Assembly: GCA_900708905.1 (NCBI GenBank)
Contig: CAADRB010000061.1
Coordinates: forward strand, 1,163,122-1,227,121
Reading direction: 5' to 3'
Source of the DNA: Hymenolepis diminuta
Taxonomy: Eukaryota > Platyhelminthes > Cestoda > Cyclophyllidea > Hymenolepididae
Length of the DNA: 64,000 nt
Part shown: positions 42,728 through 52,070 of the stretch, one piece after another
Layout of the letters: each line of letters begins with the position of its first letter
How positions within the stretch are numbered: the first letter of the stretch is position 1
The notes under the pieces: generated by a model
Databases searched by the model: none
Told to the model about the DNA's origin: nothing
What the model saw: the letters and a program-made list of their open reading frames with translations, nothing else
Program-made: the position numbers and the translations under genes

Positions 42728-42905
42728 ATCAAACCACGTCAATGTCAACCGTGGATGCTAATCCAAATTTCAGATTTATTGGAGAATGTGAAATAATTCC
42801 TATCAATAATTAGCGGAGGTCAAAAATGAGGACCCGGACTCAAATCTTAATTTGGCGTCCAATTTAAGTATGATTTTGTTAATTTTATTTAATGATGCTC
42901 ATTTA
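42728..42905 (+). repeat. Degenerate tandem repeat V, unit 1
   Basis: CCACGTCAAT ... GTGAAATAATT ... GGTCAAAAATGAGGACCCGG ... TTTTATTTA recurs about 240-275 bp later as unit 2. Confidence 0.5.
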
Positions 42906-42968
42906 GACGTGGGAACGTATAACAAATCGCAAACGGAAATAGGGAATAGAAATTGGACATTAATATCC

Positions 42969-43190
42969 ACGTCAATCGGAATTATCTTAATTTGAGTTTA
43001 GAATCAATCCCCTGCAAGGCCACTGGTGAATGTAAAGCTTAAATACCAGTATGCTAGAGTGTGTGAAATAATTATGTAAAGCTTTGGCTGAAGTCAAAAA
43101 TAAGGAACCAGACTTGGCCATTAATATTTGTATACGGCCCAAGTTCAGCTATTTGAATCTTTTTCAGTTTTAGTTTATTTAGATTTATTT
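42969..43190 (+). repeat. Degenerate tandem repeat V, unit 2
   Basis: CCACGTCAAT ... GTGTGAAATAATT ... AGTCAAAAATAAGGAACCAG ... AGTTTATTTA, in the order of unit 1 with indels. Confidence 0.5.
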
Positions 43191-43627
43191 AAGAGTTCTG
43201 CATATGTCATCATGGCACTCGTGACATTTATGATTAACAAAAATAAGGTCTCTTTGGAGTCTACAAAATTCTCAACAAACCAGTAAAATACAATGCAGCG
43301 GTGATGGCAATCTGGAATGAAAATTACGAATTTCTAGGCGCACCTAGAAGCCACAACTCTAACTCCCCATCCCTCAAGCAGTTTTGTCACTTAATTTTCC
43401 TGTAGATATCGTCAATTGACATCTAATGGTGTAAATCGGCACGTAAAATTGTCAAAATCTCATAGAGCTATTTGGCTACGGTACTAGTGGCAGAAAATTA
43501 ATTTAAAAATTTCAAGGTGGAATCTTTCCGTTCAATAGTGGTAGTCTCAATCACTACTGCTTTCTTCTTATCTCCGGCCGTGGTACTCATGCTTAATATT
43601 GATGTTAATTAAACTTTTCATAATCCA

Positions 43628-43920
43628 TAGTAATATTCAGAGGCTGTGGTAGCCACAGCAGATGGCATTTACAACGTTTGTAGAAGACTTAAAACTGGAG
43701 CTACACTTTTTACCCATCAAGCAGTTTGCAATCCTCCATTTACCCCTCAGGGTACTAGTGTATTTTAGGCCTAATCGCAATAAAGTGTGAATAGCCTTAT
43801 GTGAAATTGTCCGTAAATCATGAAATATTCGGGGGCTGTGGTGGCTACAGCGAACAACAGTTGTGATTTTCATAGATGACTAGAAATTGGAGATCCATCT
43901 ACTCATTTATCACGCATTGT
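43628..43920 (+). repeat. Degenerate tandem repeat U, two units of about 190 bp
   Basis: AATATTCAGAGGCTGTGGTA (about 43634) and AATATTCGGGGGCTGTGGTG (about 43824) each lead into GGAG..C..C.TTT..CC.ATCA.GCA. A weaker relative begins near 43297 with ATCCCTCAAGCAGTTTT at its end. The 78-codon minus frame here is a by-product. Confidence 0.5.
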
Positions 43921-44500
43921 TGTTACTGTTTTTTGTTCATTGTATGTCTTTCGAAATCACATTCCATTGCAATATAGGAATTTATTTATTTACTTTTAAA
44001 TATCATACGCCTTAAAAATTTATGGACTGCTATTGAATATTTGATTAGTTACATATTTTGAACAGTAACTGTGGGTCATGTTTTATGAAAGAAACATTAT
44101 TAATTTTAGATAAGATAAATAATGGAATGTTACTACCAAAAACTCTATATTCATTTTATGAAGATATCCCAACTCTGTTTAAAGTCACAAATTAAATTTA
44201 TGATATATGTTGCGGTTTGTTCGAAAGTCTTAATTCTATTTGATTCTGGAGTAGAATTTGATTTGCATAAAAACTTTTTTCAACAAAGTGCGAAACATTT
44301 GTCATAGGATTCAAGACCTATTTAAACAAAGATATCGCGAAATGCATGCAAGTGATTGCGGACATAGGTTAATAAATCACCGGACACAAAAATACATAAG
44401 GACTTCTAGTGTCCGATTTCCGTTTGCTTAAGTCATATAAAGGAAACGTGTGGTTAAATGGCACAAAAGAGAATGCAATCAGTAGCAGTAAAAGGCAAAT

Positions 44501-44580
44501 CTTCTGTGGCGATTGTGCAGTGGTCAGCGCGTTTGGCTATTAAATCAGAAGTCACAAGCTCGATACCCATTGGTGTCCAT
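44501..44580 (+). pseudogene. tRNA-Asn-like sequence (pseudogene or SINE head)
   Basis: CTGTGGCG, then GGTCAGCGCGTTTGGCTATT followed by AA, parallels animal tRNA-Asn(GTT), where the anticodon arm reads CGGCTGTTAAC. The anticodon would now be ATT. A B-box-like AGCTCGATACC follows at 44557-44567. An insertion sits in the D-arm, and the acceptor and anticodon stems do not close well, so it is not a working tRNA. The continuing 120 bp could be a SINE body. Confidence 0.55.
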
Positions 44581-45469
44581 TCAGCAAGTGGAATAACTAA
44601 CTGCACTGAATTCGAGTTTCACACAAGCAGGCTCTATGATGCTTCCTCTCTATCCAAGAGGAGTTCTGAAACAAGCTTCCTTGTTTTCCAGTCATGATGA
44701 CCAGAACAAATGTCCTTAAAATTATTCGTCACTAAAAGTGTACTTTAGACGTATTGTGGAAATTTCAAAATAAAGAGGCACAAAGGGCAATTCGAGACCC
44801 AGAAATACTCCTAATTTTCAAGAAAGGCATCTATATACATTGCTTTCCTCTTTATTTGTTAATTTTTAATATCTATCTGTATCTTTATGTTCTGATCGCA
44901 TTTACAGCATGTATTTTACGAATAATTTTGTTTATCAAATGGAATTAATATATTAGAAACGTCTTCTTATTCGGCTTATGAATCAGTTTGGCGAGTCTCT
45001 TTAAAAGATCATTTTTAAAAGTTTAGAGCACGAACATTTCCAAGATGAGAAGTGAGGCAATAATTATTACAAGTTCTATGAACCAACTCTATATTTTTCA
45101 ATTTAAATACACAAGACAAAAGTTATAAATTCGCAGATACAACAAATATAACCTGTTTATCATACGCCGACTACAAATTCATATTTGTCTTGCTTTAATA
45201 TATCGAATTTTAAAGTGTTTTATACAACTAAATTATCGGCATAAAGGACTGTGGGTGTTTTACGGTGTGATAAATTTAAAACTAGGTTGCTTAAAATTAA
45301 GTGTCTTCAGGTTGGCATAAAGTTTGACTGCAGGAACTAATGGCACTAACAGTACTTGGTAACTCCTAACAAATATCTATATGTTTTATATATATTATTA
45401 ACTTATTTTATTGAGAACCAGAATTCCGTATTTTAATTCATTATCAATGTAAGAGTCACATACTAATCT

Positions 45470-45595
45470 TCCAAACTGATTAATTTCCATTGTACGCAGC
45501 ATAGCAACAGACATTCTATCCTTCGCCCCACCACTAAGATACGTCGCTAGAGCAACCCTTTCCCTTTGTTCGAATAATACAATATACGCACTAGA
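45470..45595 (-). pseudogene. Fragment of a TDRD3 exon 9 copy
   Basis: About 120 bp match the Tudor-encoding 3' part of exon 9. Examples are TTTCCATTGTACGCAGCATA against TTTCCATTGTCCGCAGCATA, and ACTAAGATACGTCGCTAGAG against ACTGAGGTATGTCACCACAG. No exon 10 copy lies at the expected side within 400 bp, so this piece is isolated. Confidence 0.75.
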
Positions 45596-46334
45596 AATAA
45601 AAAGGTTGGTTTATGATTAATTAACCATAACAATCCAAAAACATTCATTATTAAGCCATTTATGTTTTTTGCTTCCAACGGTTAATTATTTTCAATTAAG
45701 AATTTCTAATTGCATCTAGATCAAAGTAATAAGTTGCTAATAAGGATCAACTAATCAAAATAAATGATCTTCAGGAGAAATAGTAATTTCAACATAAAAT
45801 TACCATGAGACATTTGATGAATCTTGGGAATGTTTCGGTTTGATGCCAAAATCCAGCTATTATAGCTCTATATAAAACAACGCTTTGAGATTTTAAGCTT
45901 GCAATCATTATCAACTTTAATTATTATAAATCCTAAAGGCCATATCTGCATCAACATAAAAAATTGTACAAATTCATAAAAAATTAAATGAACACAGATT
46001 TTAAATGGAAAATTTGTTATATTTAAGTGGTTTTCAGGAGGTTACTTGAAAAATAAAACTTCTTAATTAGGATCGAGTATTTCGTCAACCACTTTTGCTT
46101 TCTTTAAATATGCCCAATAATATAAATGACTTTAAATAAGCTAAGGTAGTGGAAAATTATATTACTCATGGAAAGCTTTAATAAGGATACAATTTTTCAT
46201 CGCAAATATTACAATTCATTTGGGCAACAACATAAATTTAGCGTGCACTTTATTGGAAGATCCAGTTCTACTTGTTTTAAATTATCGTCATAGGTTTATT
46301 TAAATAGCTTGTTAATCCTCTTAAAATATTAGAG

Positions 46335-46560
46335 GCATTTTCTGCTTCCAGTATCTCAACGAACACCTTGACAACCTTCTGCTCTAAATGGTTCCTACCG
46401 GCTGTCATTTTCACCACCACTTTGAGGTTGACTGTCTTGTCCTCTTCCATTTCTAGCGCATATGGAATTTTCAAGGAAGGCTTTGCTTTTTCTGCCAGTA
46501 CGTCATTCTCCACGGGTCACGTGTGCATTTCAAGGAATAAGATCTTGAATTTTAACTTAT
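46335..46560 (-). pseudogene. Fragment of a TDRD3 exon 10 copy
   Basis: Follows the middle and 5' part of exon 10: CGGCTGTCATTTTCACCACC against CTGCTGTCATTTCCAGCACC, then GTCCTCTTCC and CATTCTCCACGGG. The RGG reading frame is lost (stops). The alternative frame stays open and keeps an MTAGR string shared with the alternative frame of the intact exon. It lies on the wrong side of the 45.5-kb exon 9 fragment to belong to the same collinear copy. Confidence 0.72.
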
Positions 46561-48735
46561 GAGATTCAAAAGAAATGAATAATATTTCAGGCTTTCTTCT
46601 TATGTTCGAAATTTTGCATACAGTTAAAACGTAGCAGTTATGTATTTTGATAAAGATTCCTATTAAATTATATGTTTACTTATTTAACGCACTGCTGAGA
46701 TGCAAGAAACTCCTTTTTCAAGTTTGTGCTTATCTTGATACTGTGCTGTCATCGATTCAATGAAATTGTAAAAATTAACCAATTATATATTTTAAGTTTT
46801 GCATCCAATTTATTATAAATCTATACTTCAGAGTTATTTGAAAATAAATCATATGCACCATAGAATTAGAACCTATTAGAGCTAATGATATGGAAAAATT
46901 TTATTTTGCAGATTTTTTTGATAAATCCGATGTCTAAGATCCAACAGCAACCTCATTTCCATGAACTAAAGTTTCCTACACATTCTCTAAACTATTGTCT
47001 ACTACCTGCAACCAAGTATTTGCAAATGCAAAAGTAAAACCAATACTGATACAGTCATTAAAACGATAATTTTCTGTGCAATTTTCCCCTCTCTTTCCTT
47101 TGTCACGAAATTATACCACAACTAAAAGTAGAATGTGATTGGTCGTAGTTTTGGTGATTACCGATGTAGACTTAGTATGCATTAATTTTTCAAATGCTTT
47201 ACAGTGATGAACTAAATAAGTTCAGATTAATTATGACACGACAAAATAGTCCAGAAATTACTTATTAAAATAAACTATCTGAATACGGCATTTCAAAAGG
47301 CCGTCCAATTTGGAATAATGGGTCTGAAACACATGATAGTGAAATTGGTCATGTCCTCTGTAATTTTATAAAATTTATTACTTAGATTCAGATTTCATGC
47401 ATTTTACACTGCTATATAGTCTTCTACTTGTTGCAGCTACTATGGAATACTACGAAGAAATTCTGGTGAAAAAAAATATTTGAAAATAATTCCTTGAGAG
47501 TTTTAGAATTTTTTTAACTAGAATGACGAGTATTGTTGAACCAAATATAATTATGTCGAAAATACCCCAACTTCTTAATAATTTTAATTTTCCGTGTATT
47601 TGGATGCTTTCAAACAGGATGATTTTTTAACTGGAACACGGGGAAATATTTAAACACAACGTTGATGTAAGATTGAAAAGTTAGATCGATTTAAAGAAAT
47701 TGCAGTTGGGGAATCCGGAGGCATTGATGGTTTAACTTTAGGAGAAGTTATGCAAAAAATTAACTTGTTCGGTTTGTGTTTGATACAAAATAAGAAATCG
47801 TTATGCTATGTCCAAAAGTTAATATTTCGCTTTGAGAAATGTTACTGATAAAATTATCATTGGAATGATATAAGAGACTATCGTTTCAAAATTGACCATC
47901 AATACAAATTAATCCCAGATATTCACTAAATGAAAATTGCCTAATTCTACTAAGAAAGCAGAGGGAATCAGTAAAGCTAGAGTTTTAAGACAATGGTGGT
48001 GTTAAACAGTGAAAACAAATGTCGGAACATTAGTTATAAGACAGAATTTGAAGACGCAGACTTCAAAAGCAAGAAGTTAGGAGAGGGAAGATTAGAGGAA
48101 GATAAAAAGTATATTTTTGTTCTGATTAATTAATGAAATGGGTCAATCTTTTAAAGTCATCCAGTCTGCTGCATAAGCATCATATAAAATTAATTTACTT
48201 TAAATCTTCCATTTACGACCTTATAGAAGAAAATTCATAATGCCCACCATGTTATCTATAATTCGCTGTTCAATTAGTAAAGCAAAATTAGTATTTTAGC
48301 ACATAAAAATATATTCTTAATTAGTTTTCCGTGAACATTTAAAATTTTTTTATCATCCATTTTGGGCGACTTTACAGAAGGTCATAGATAGTGAAATTAT
48401 ATACGCTATCATATACTGCTGACTTTAACTGTGGTTACTCGCAAGTGTAAAGTATATAAATTTTCAACATTTACATGAAAATTATTTGGGTAAAGCGATT
48501 AACTTAGAGTGTATCCTGAAAGTTTCTAGTTACGAATGGTTCGCAACGAATAAATATCAAAGAAACATCTTGAAAATATCATGCTCTTCGTTAACCAAGA
48601 TACTGTATATTTCAAACTTCATACACCTCGATTGACTTAATACCTTTTGATATGAAATGAAATCATTTTCAGTAATTTCAATGCATAAATCATATATGTA
48701 TGTATATATATTAAGTCTCATAATCGATTGCTTCT
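46561..48735. other. Non-coding stretch with one short gene-like frame
   Basis: Near 47680-47860 a plus-strand frame reads DRFKEIAVGESGGIDGLTL and continues to a stop. It looks less random than its surroundings but belongs to no family I recognise. The rest is featureless. Confidence 0.3.
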
Positions 48736-48832
48736 CTAGTCGCTCACCTAGACCAGTAACTGGATCAAATGGTCGCACAAGTCGATCCGTTTGTTTCAGC
48801 ACTGTCACCAGGGTGAAGATAATCTCACAATA
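48736..48832 (-). pseudogene. Fragment of a NUP107 exon j copy
   Basis: About 95 bp align with the 3' end of NUP107 exon j, for example GTTTCAGCACTGTCACCAGG against GTTTCAGCACTTTCACGAGA and ACTGGATCAAATGGTCGCAC against ACCAGATCAGATAGCCGCAC. There is one gap of about 12-15 bp. The translated remnant reads IIFTLVTVLKQTDR against EIVFTLVKVLKLTNR. The exon-end donor survives as GTGAGC. It is isolated, with no open gene around it. Confidence 0.75.
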
Positions 48833-50227
48833 TATACTTTTATGCTACTTCAAGGTCTACCTGCTAGCAGAATATTTATTTTGCAGTGAACAGTAGTATG
48901 ACTGATCATTTTAATGACAAATAAAATAAGGCTTCTGAAAGAGAATTTGTGTGTGAACGTCTATCCACACCTGTCGCATTTTGTCTCAGAGGCATTTTTC
49001 AAATCGCAGTTTATAAAAGTCGATTCTCCAGAGCTTTGTTGAGGTGGCAAATAATATTTACTTTCACGCCGATTGAGTGATACAGCATTTGCCGCAAACA
49101 CTTCATGTAACAGAAGAGAGATTAAAAGCAATTATCATGCGACAAAAGTATTTAACGCTCATACCGATACTCAACAATGAAAAAATCTCTTCTTATAAAG
49201 AAAATAAATGTGTAATTATGTTGATTTAAATAATATCCACCTGGTTTGGTTCCATTTCTATCCGTCACATTAGCAAATAAAATGTAAATAGAGCAATATT
49301 TAATTTGCATCAGATTGATATTTGGGAGATACAAAATAAATTGTTTTAATGAAATATTTGATGGCGCTATTTCTATCCAATGCAACGCTGCGCTTTTTCA
49401 ACGTTTTTATGACTGTTATTTTCAGCTCATTTTGTTTTAAGAAAACTCGTATTTTTACATATATAAGAGAATTGGCTGGGCAATATATAATTATACGAGA
49501 CGACGTGGTAATCAACTGGCGAGCGAGGGCGAAATTCTACAAAAAATTAACATCAGGTGATGTAGTTAATAATAGTGTTATTTCAGTCCTCTGCACAGTT
49601 TTTATATAAGAGCATGAAAAAGAAAACTGCACTTTACAACACGTGGGTAGATTTGAAAGAATCAGAAGTGACGAGAGGAGAGAAAAGAAAAGAGGCGCAA
49701 GTTGGAAATTAGAGAGCCCTTGAACAATATCATACACGTTTATGTACGTGTGTGTGTATGGACGTACTTATTTTTAAATGAAAGCTGATCAGCTCTCCTT
49801 AGGATTTCGTTGTTGATAGTGTCGACTTTCCGGTTTAGGCAGTTTTGAATGGGTGATCACTCCAGGTCGGTGTGCCTTCCTCTTTTTGTCTCCTGTCTGT
49901 GGTACCTGTTTGAGCAAGCAATTTCGCATCTCCACCTGTTTATTTTTGGATCACCAGTGAAAATCGAAATTTCTTGGCAGATATTTCCGTAATCTAGTTT
50001 GAACTGTTCTGTGTAGAATTCCATTGCTGAGTTGATTAAAGTTAAGGAATGTTCGGAGTGGCCTGGCTTAGAGGTTCAATAGTTCGCAGTTCTGCCTCGG
50101 AGATTGGCAGGGTCTTTCCATACTCAATCTTAACTTTTCAATGCCTCTGGAACTAGTGTATCATGATTTGCACTTGGTAGATCGTTGCAAAACTGTATCA
50201 AAAGTAATTTGCTATTTTTAATGCCAG
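48833..50227. other. Non-coding stretch, partly retroelement debris
   Basis: The part from about 49790 is more GC-rich and reads as broken Gag-like sequence on the minus strand. The 86-codon plus frame at 49349-49609 is unrecognised. Confidence 0.35.
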
Positions 50228-50425
50228 CTACTGAATTCTCCCCAGCAGAATTTGTTTGAGTTCATCGCAGAGTGTTGTGGATGGTTTCTCGATGACATGC
50301 TGCACGAGCTTGATGACTTCTGGAGTTGACCATTGAGAAATCAGATAGATAGCATTATCTAGCTGGTTAATTAGTAGGCAGGAAATTGTGCGTCGAGATA
50401 AACGAAACTCTCTGAAATACGTTAT
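50228..50425 (-). pseudogene. Gag-like reading-frame fragment of a retroelement (tentative)
   Basis: A 65-codon stop-free minus-strand stretch reads LSRRTISCLLINQLDNAIY, then TPEVIKLVQHVIEKP and LCDELKQILLGRI. The pattern of LD, a proline-containing pair of helices and a LK..LL ending is that of the capsid segment of invertebrate LTR-retroelement Gag. Beyond the stop the DNA down to about 49.79 kb keeps gene-like composition with many stops (QFCNDLPSANHD fits the next Gag helix). No protease or polymerase was found. It could instead be an unrelated exon, since CGTATTTCAG just upstream is acceptor-like. Confidence 0.35.
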
Positions 50426-50869
50426 TTAGTTAACCTGCATCTGTGCGTTTCATCGTTTAACAGTTTTTAATCTGTTTACATAAGGTCAAGAGGCAGTTTT
50501 ATAAAGAAAAATAAACACTTTATTAAGATAAAGCAGTGTAAGTTAATTGCAAAGCAATGAATCAATTTTCATTTAAATAATATTTTTTTGAGATTTCCTT
50601 ATTGTTGGCAGAAAGGTTATTACCGATATTTAAATCATAGTTTCAAGTCAAATATGCTGTTTGTTTTAGAGCTTTGATTCTCTTTAATCCTGAATAAATA
50701 ACTTAATGAAATGGGCATAAATAGTTTAAAAATGGTAAAAATAGTTGTCACACAGTAAAAATTTTAGTCTACCCAGTAAATGAATGTGTGCGAACTAGAA
50801 AAATCCCTTTTGTTAACGAAGTACCGGTATCTATTATTCATAGTTATGGAGAAAAGTAAAAATTGCTAT

Positions 50870-51240
50870 TTACTTTAGAAGGTATCAAAACCACCAATTA
50901 AGCATCTTTATTGATCCTATTCAAGATTCTCGTTTGCCAAATCACCCAAGCTTGAAGTCTAGGTTTGCTACTAGTAGTCAACAGACGGAATTCCGTGAAC
51001 CAAGGCAAGAGTTCGTTTGTTATAAGGATTCTGGTTATCTAAAATCTGAAACAAACACTTAATCTCGTGAGCATTTTCTTTAGAGCCCCGTTAATCTTCA
51101 TCGTTCAATTAGATGAAAAGGAGAGAGAAAAAACCATGTTAAATCTAACCTGAATCAAAACTAAAATGGCCGGTCTTAGCCCATCCAGATCCTCATCGAA
51201 AATTACCTCAGAAGTTCTATCTCTGACATCTCCATGAACA
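50870..51240 (-). pseudogene. Decayed duplicate of TDRD3 exon 9 (5' part) to exon 8 (3' part)
   Basis: Anchors occur in the same order and nearly the same spacing as in the intact gene: ACTTTAGAAGGTATC for ACTCTAGAAGGTAGC; CTACTAGTAG for CTTACTAGTAG about 100 bp on; GATGAAAAGGAGAGAGAAAA for the exon 8/9 intron about 140 bp on; GGTCTTAGCCCATCCAGATC about 57 bp further for GGTCTTGGTCTAACCGGATC. The minus-strand remnant FDEDLDGLRP corresponds to LEEDPRFDPVRP. It ends less than 600 bp from the intact TDRD3 stop. Confidence 0.7.
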
Positions 51241-51375
51241 TGGTAGCCTTCTCTCCAAACAAACGATATCTACATGTAACCGTAAGTTGTCCGTCTGCAT
51301 AAATGACTTTCCACATCGATTACAATAATATGATTCATACCCTCCGTGGATAGCCAGAACTTAGACTTAGCAAAC
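51235..51375 (-). pseudogene. C2H2 zinc-finger fragment
   Basis: The minus strand reads HGGYESYYCNRCGKSF followed by MQTDNLRLHV. This has Cys-x2-Cys, the CGKSF core, a Leu and the first His at standard C2H2 spacing, after an HGGYESYYC linker. The second zinc-binding His is absent (HVDIVC), and stops interrupt the flanks upstream. It is a dead scrap of a zinc-finger gene, unrelated to TDRD3, and begins where the TDRD3 similarity at 50.9-51.2 kb stops. Confidence 0.6.
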
Positions 51376-51736
51376 CACCAAAAGACTACACATTTTAAAC
51401 GATGGTGTAACCCCTTCATTAAATGAGCATCACCAGTATTTTGTCCACTCTTATGCAAATGACTTCCTAAACCATCCGCTATTTCATTCTAAAATCCCTC
51501 CTTCATGAACACCTTCGCGAATATTTTCTTTGCAAATATTTCCCAATGTGAAATAAACGAGAATATTCCATTTTTGACATTGAAGACTCAATGGTGTCCT
51601 AAAGGCGCAATTAACACTGACCAAGACCATGAAATAAATTAACTTGTGTTGTGCTAACGTCTTCTAACTGACTTTCCTATTCCAGTTAATACTGTTATTT
51701 CTTTTACCAAATATTTAAACAAACAATTTGTTGAAA

Positions 51737-51742
51737 TTTATT
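51737..51742 (-). terminator. Polyadenylation signal AATAAA of TDRD3
   Basis: AATAAA on the minus strand begins 50 nt past the TDRD3 stop codon, in an AT-rich 3' flank. It is a canonical signal in a plausible place; actual cleavage is not shown. Confidence 0.55.
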
Positions 51743-51791
51743 AAATTTTTTAATTAAGAAGTAGAATTTTAGAAGGAAGCACAATTTTAAG

Positions 51792-52070
51792 TTATCCGCC
51801 ACGACGCGGTCCTCTTCCACGAGATCCACCAACAGAGAATCCACCAATTCGACCATGTCCTGCATCTCCGCGACCCCTTGGACCACCTCCTTGGGTCGGT
51901 CCCTCCCTGCTGTCATTTCCAGCACCACCTCGACCTCGAATGCCTCGTCCTCTTCCACTGTTACCACGGAAATTGTTGCTATTTCCACCAAATCCACCTC
52001 GTTCTCCGCGAGACATATAAGCAGTTCGAGGAGCAGAACTTTGAATCTCAGGAAGCATATCTGCTGTAAT
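51792..52070 (-). CDS. TDRD3: TDRD3 coding exon 10 (RGG tail), main frame
   Basis: Using the TTTATATAG acceptor, phase 0 continues into ITADMLPEIQSSAPRTAY and then a Gly/Arg tail (RGGFGG, GRGRGIRGRGG, GGGPRGRG, RGPRRGG) ending at TAA. Two further acceptor-like AGs (TTACAG, then CAG) sit 7 and 10 nt downstream. Both would shift to another long open frame. Confidence 0.88.
   Translation of the reverse strand: MTADMLPEIQSSAPRTAYMSRGERGGFGGNSNNFRGNSGRGRGIRGRGGAGNDSREGPTQGGGPRGRGDAGHGRIGGFSVGGSRGRGPRRGG

Larger units (their letters stand above)
41331..45469. other. Gene-poor stretch between TDRD3 fragments
   Basis: Contains the two degenerate tandem repeats (42.7-43.2 and 43.6-43.9 kb) and the tRNA-Asn-like sequence. 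I found no additional TDRD3 or NUP107 pieces by eye. Confidence 0.45.

Noticed and set aside
44458..44697. 79-codon plus-strand frame
   Set aside because: It runs through the tRNA-Asn-like sequence and its tail, so the frame is incidental.
49349..49609. 86-codon plus-strand frame starting MKYLMALFLSNATLRF
   Set aside because: AT-rich, lacks conserved motifs and has overlapping frames on the other strand; likely chance.
51540..51630. Possible TDRD3 exon 5 fragment (CTCAATGGTGTCCTAAAGGC)
   Set aside because: Only about 30 bp resemble exon 5; too short to separate from chance without an alignment score.
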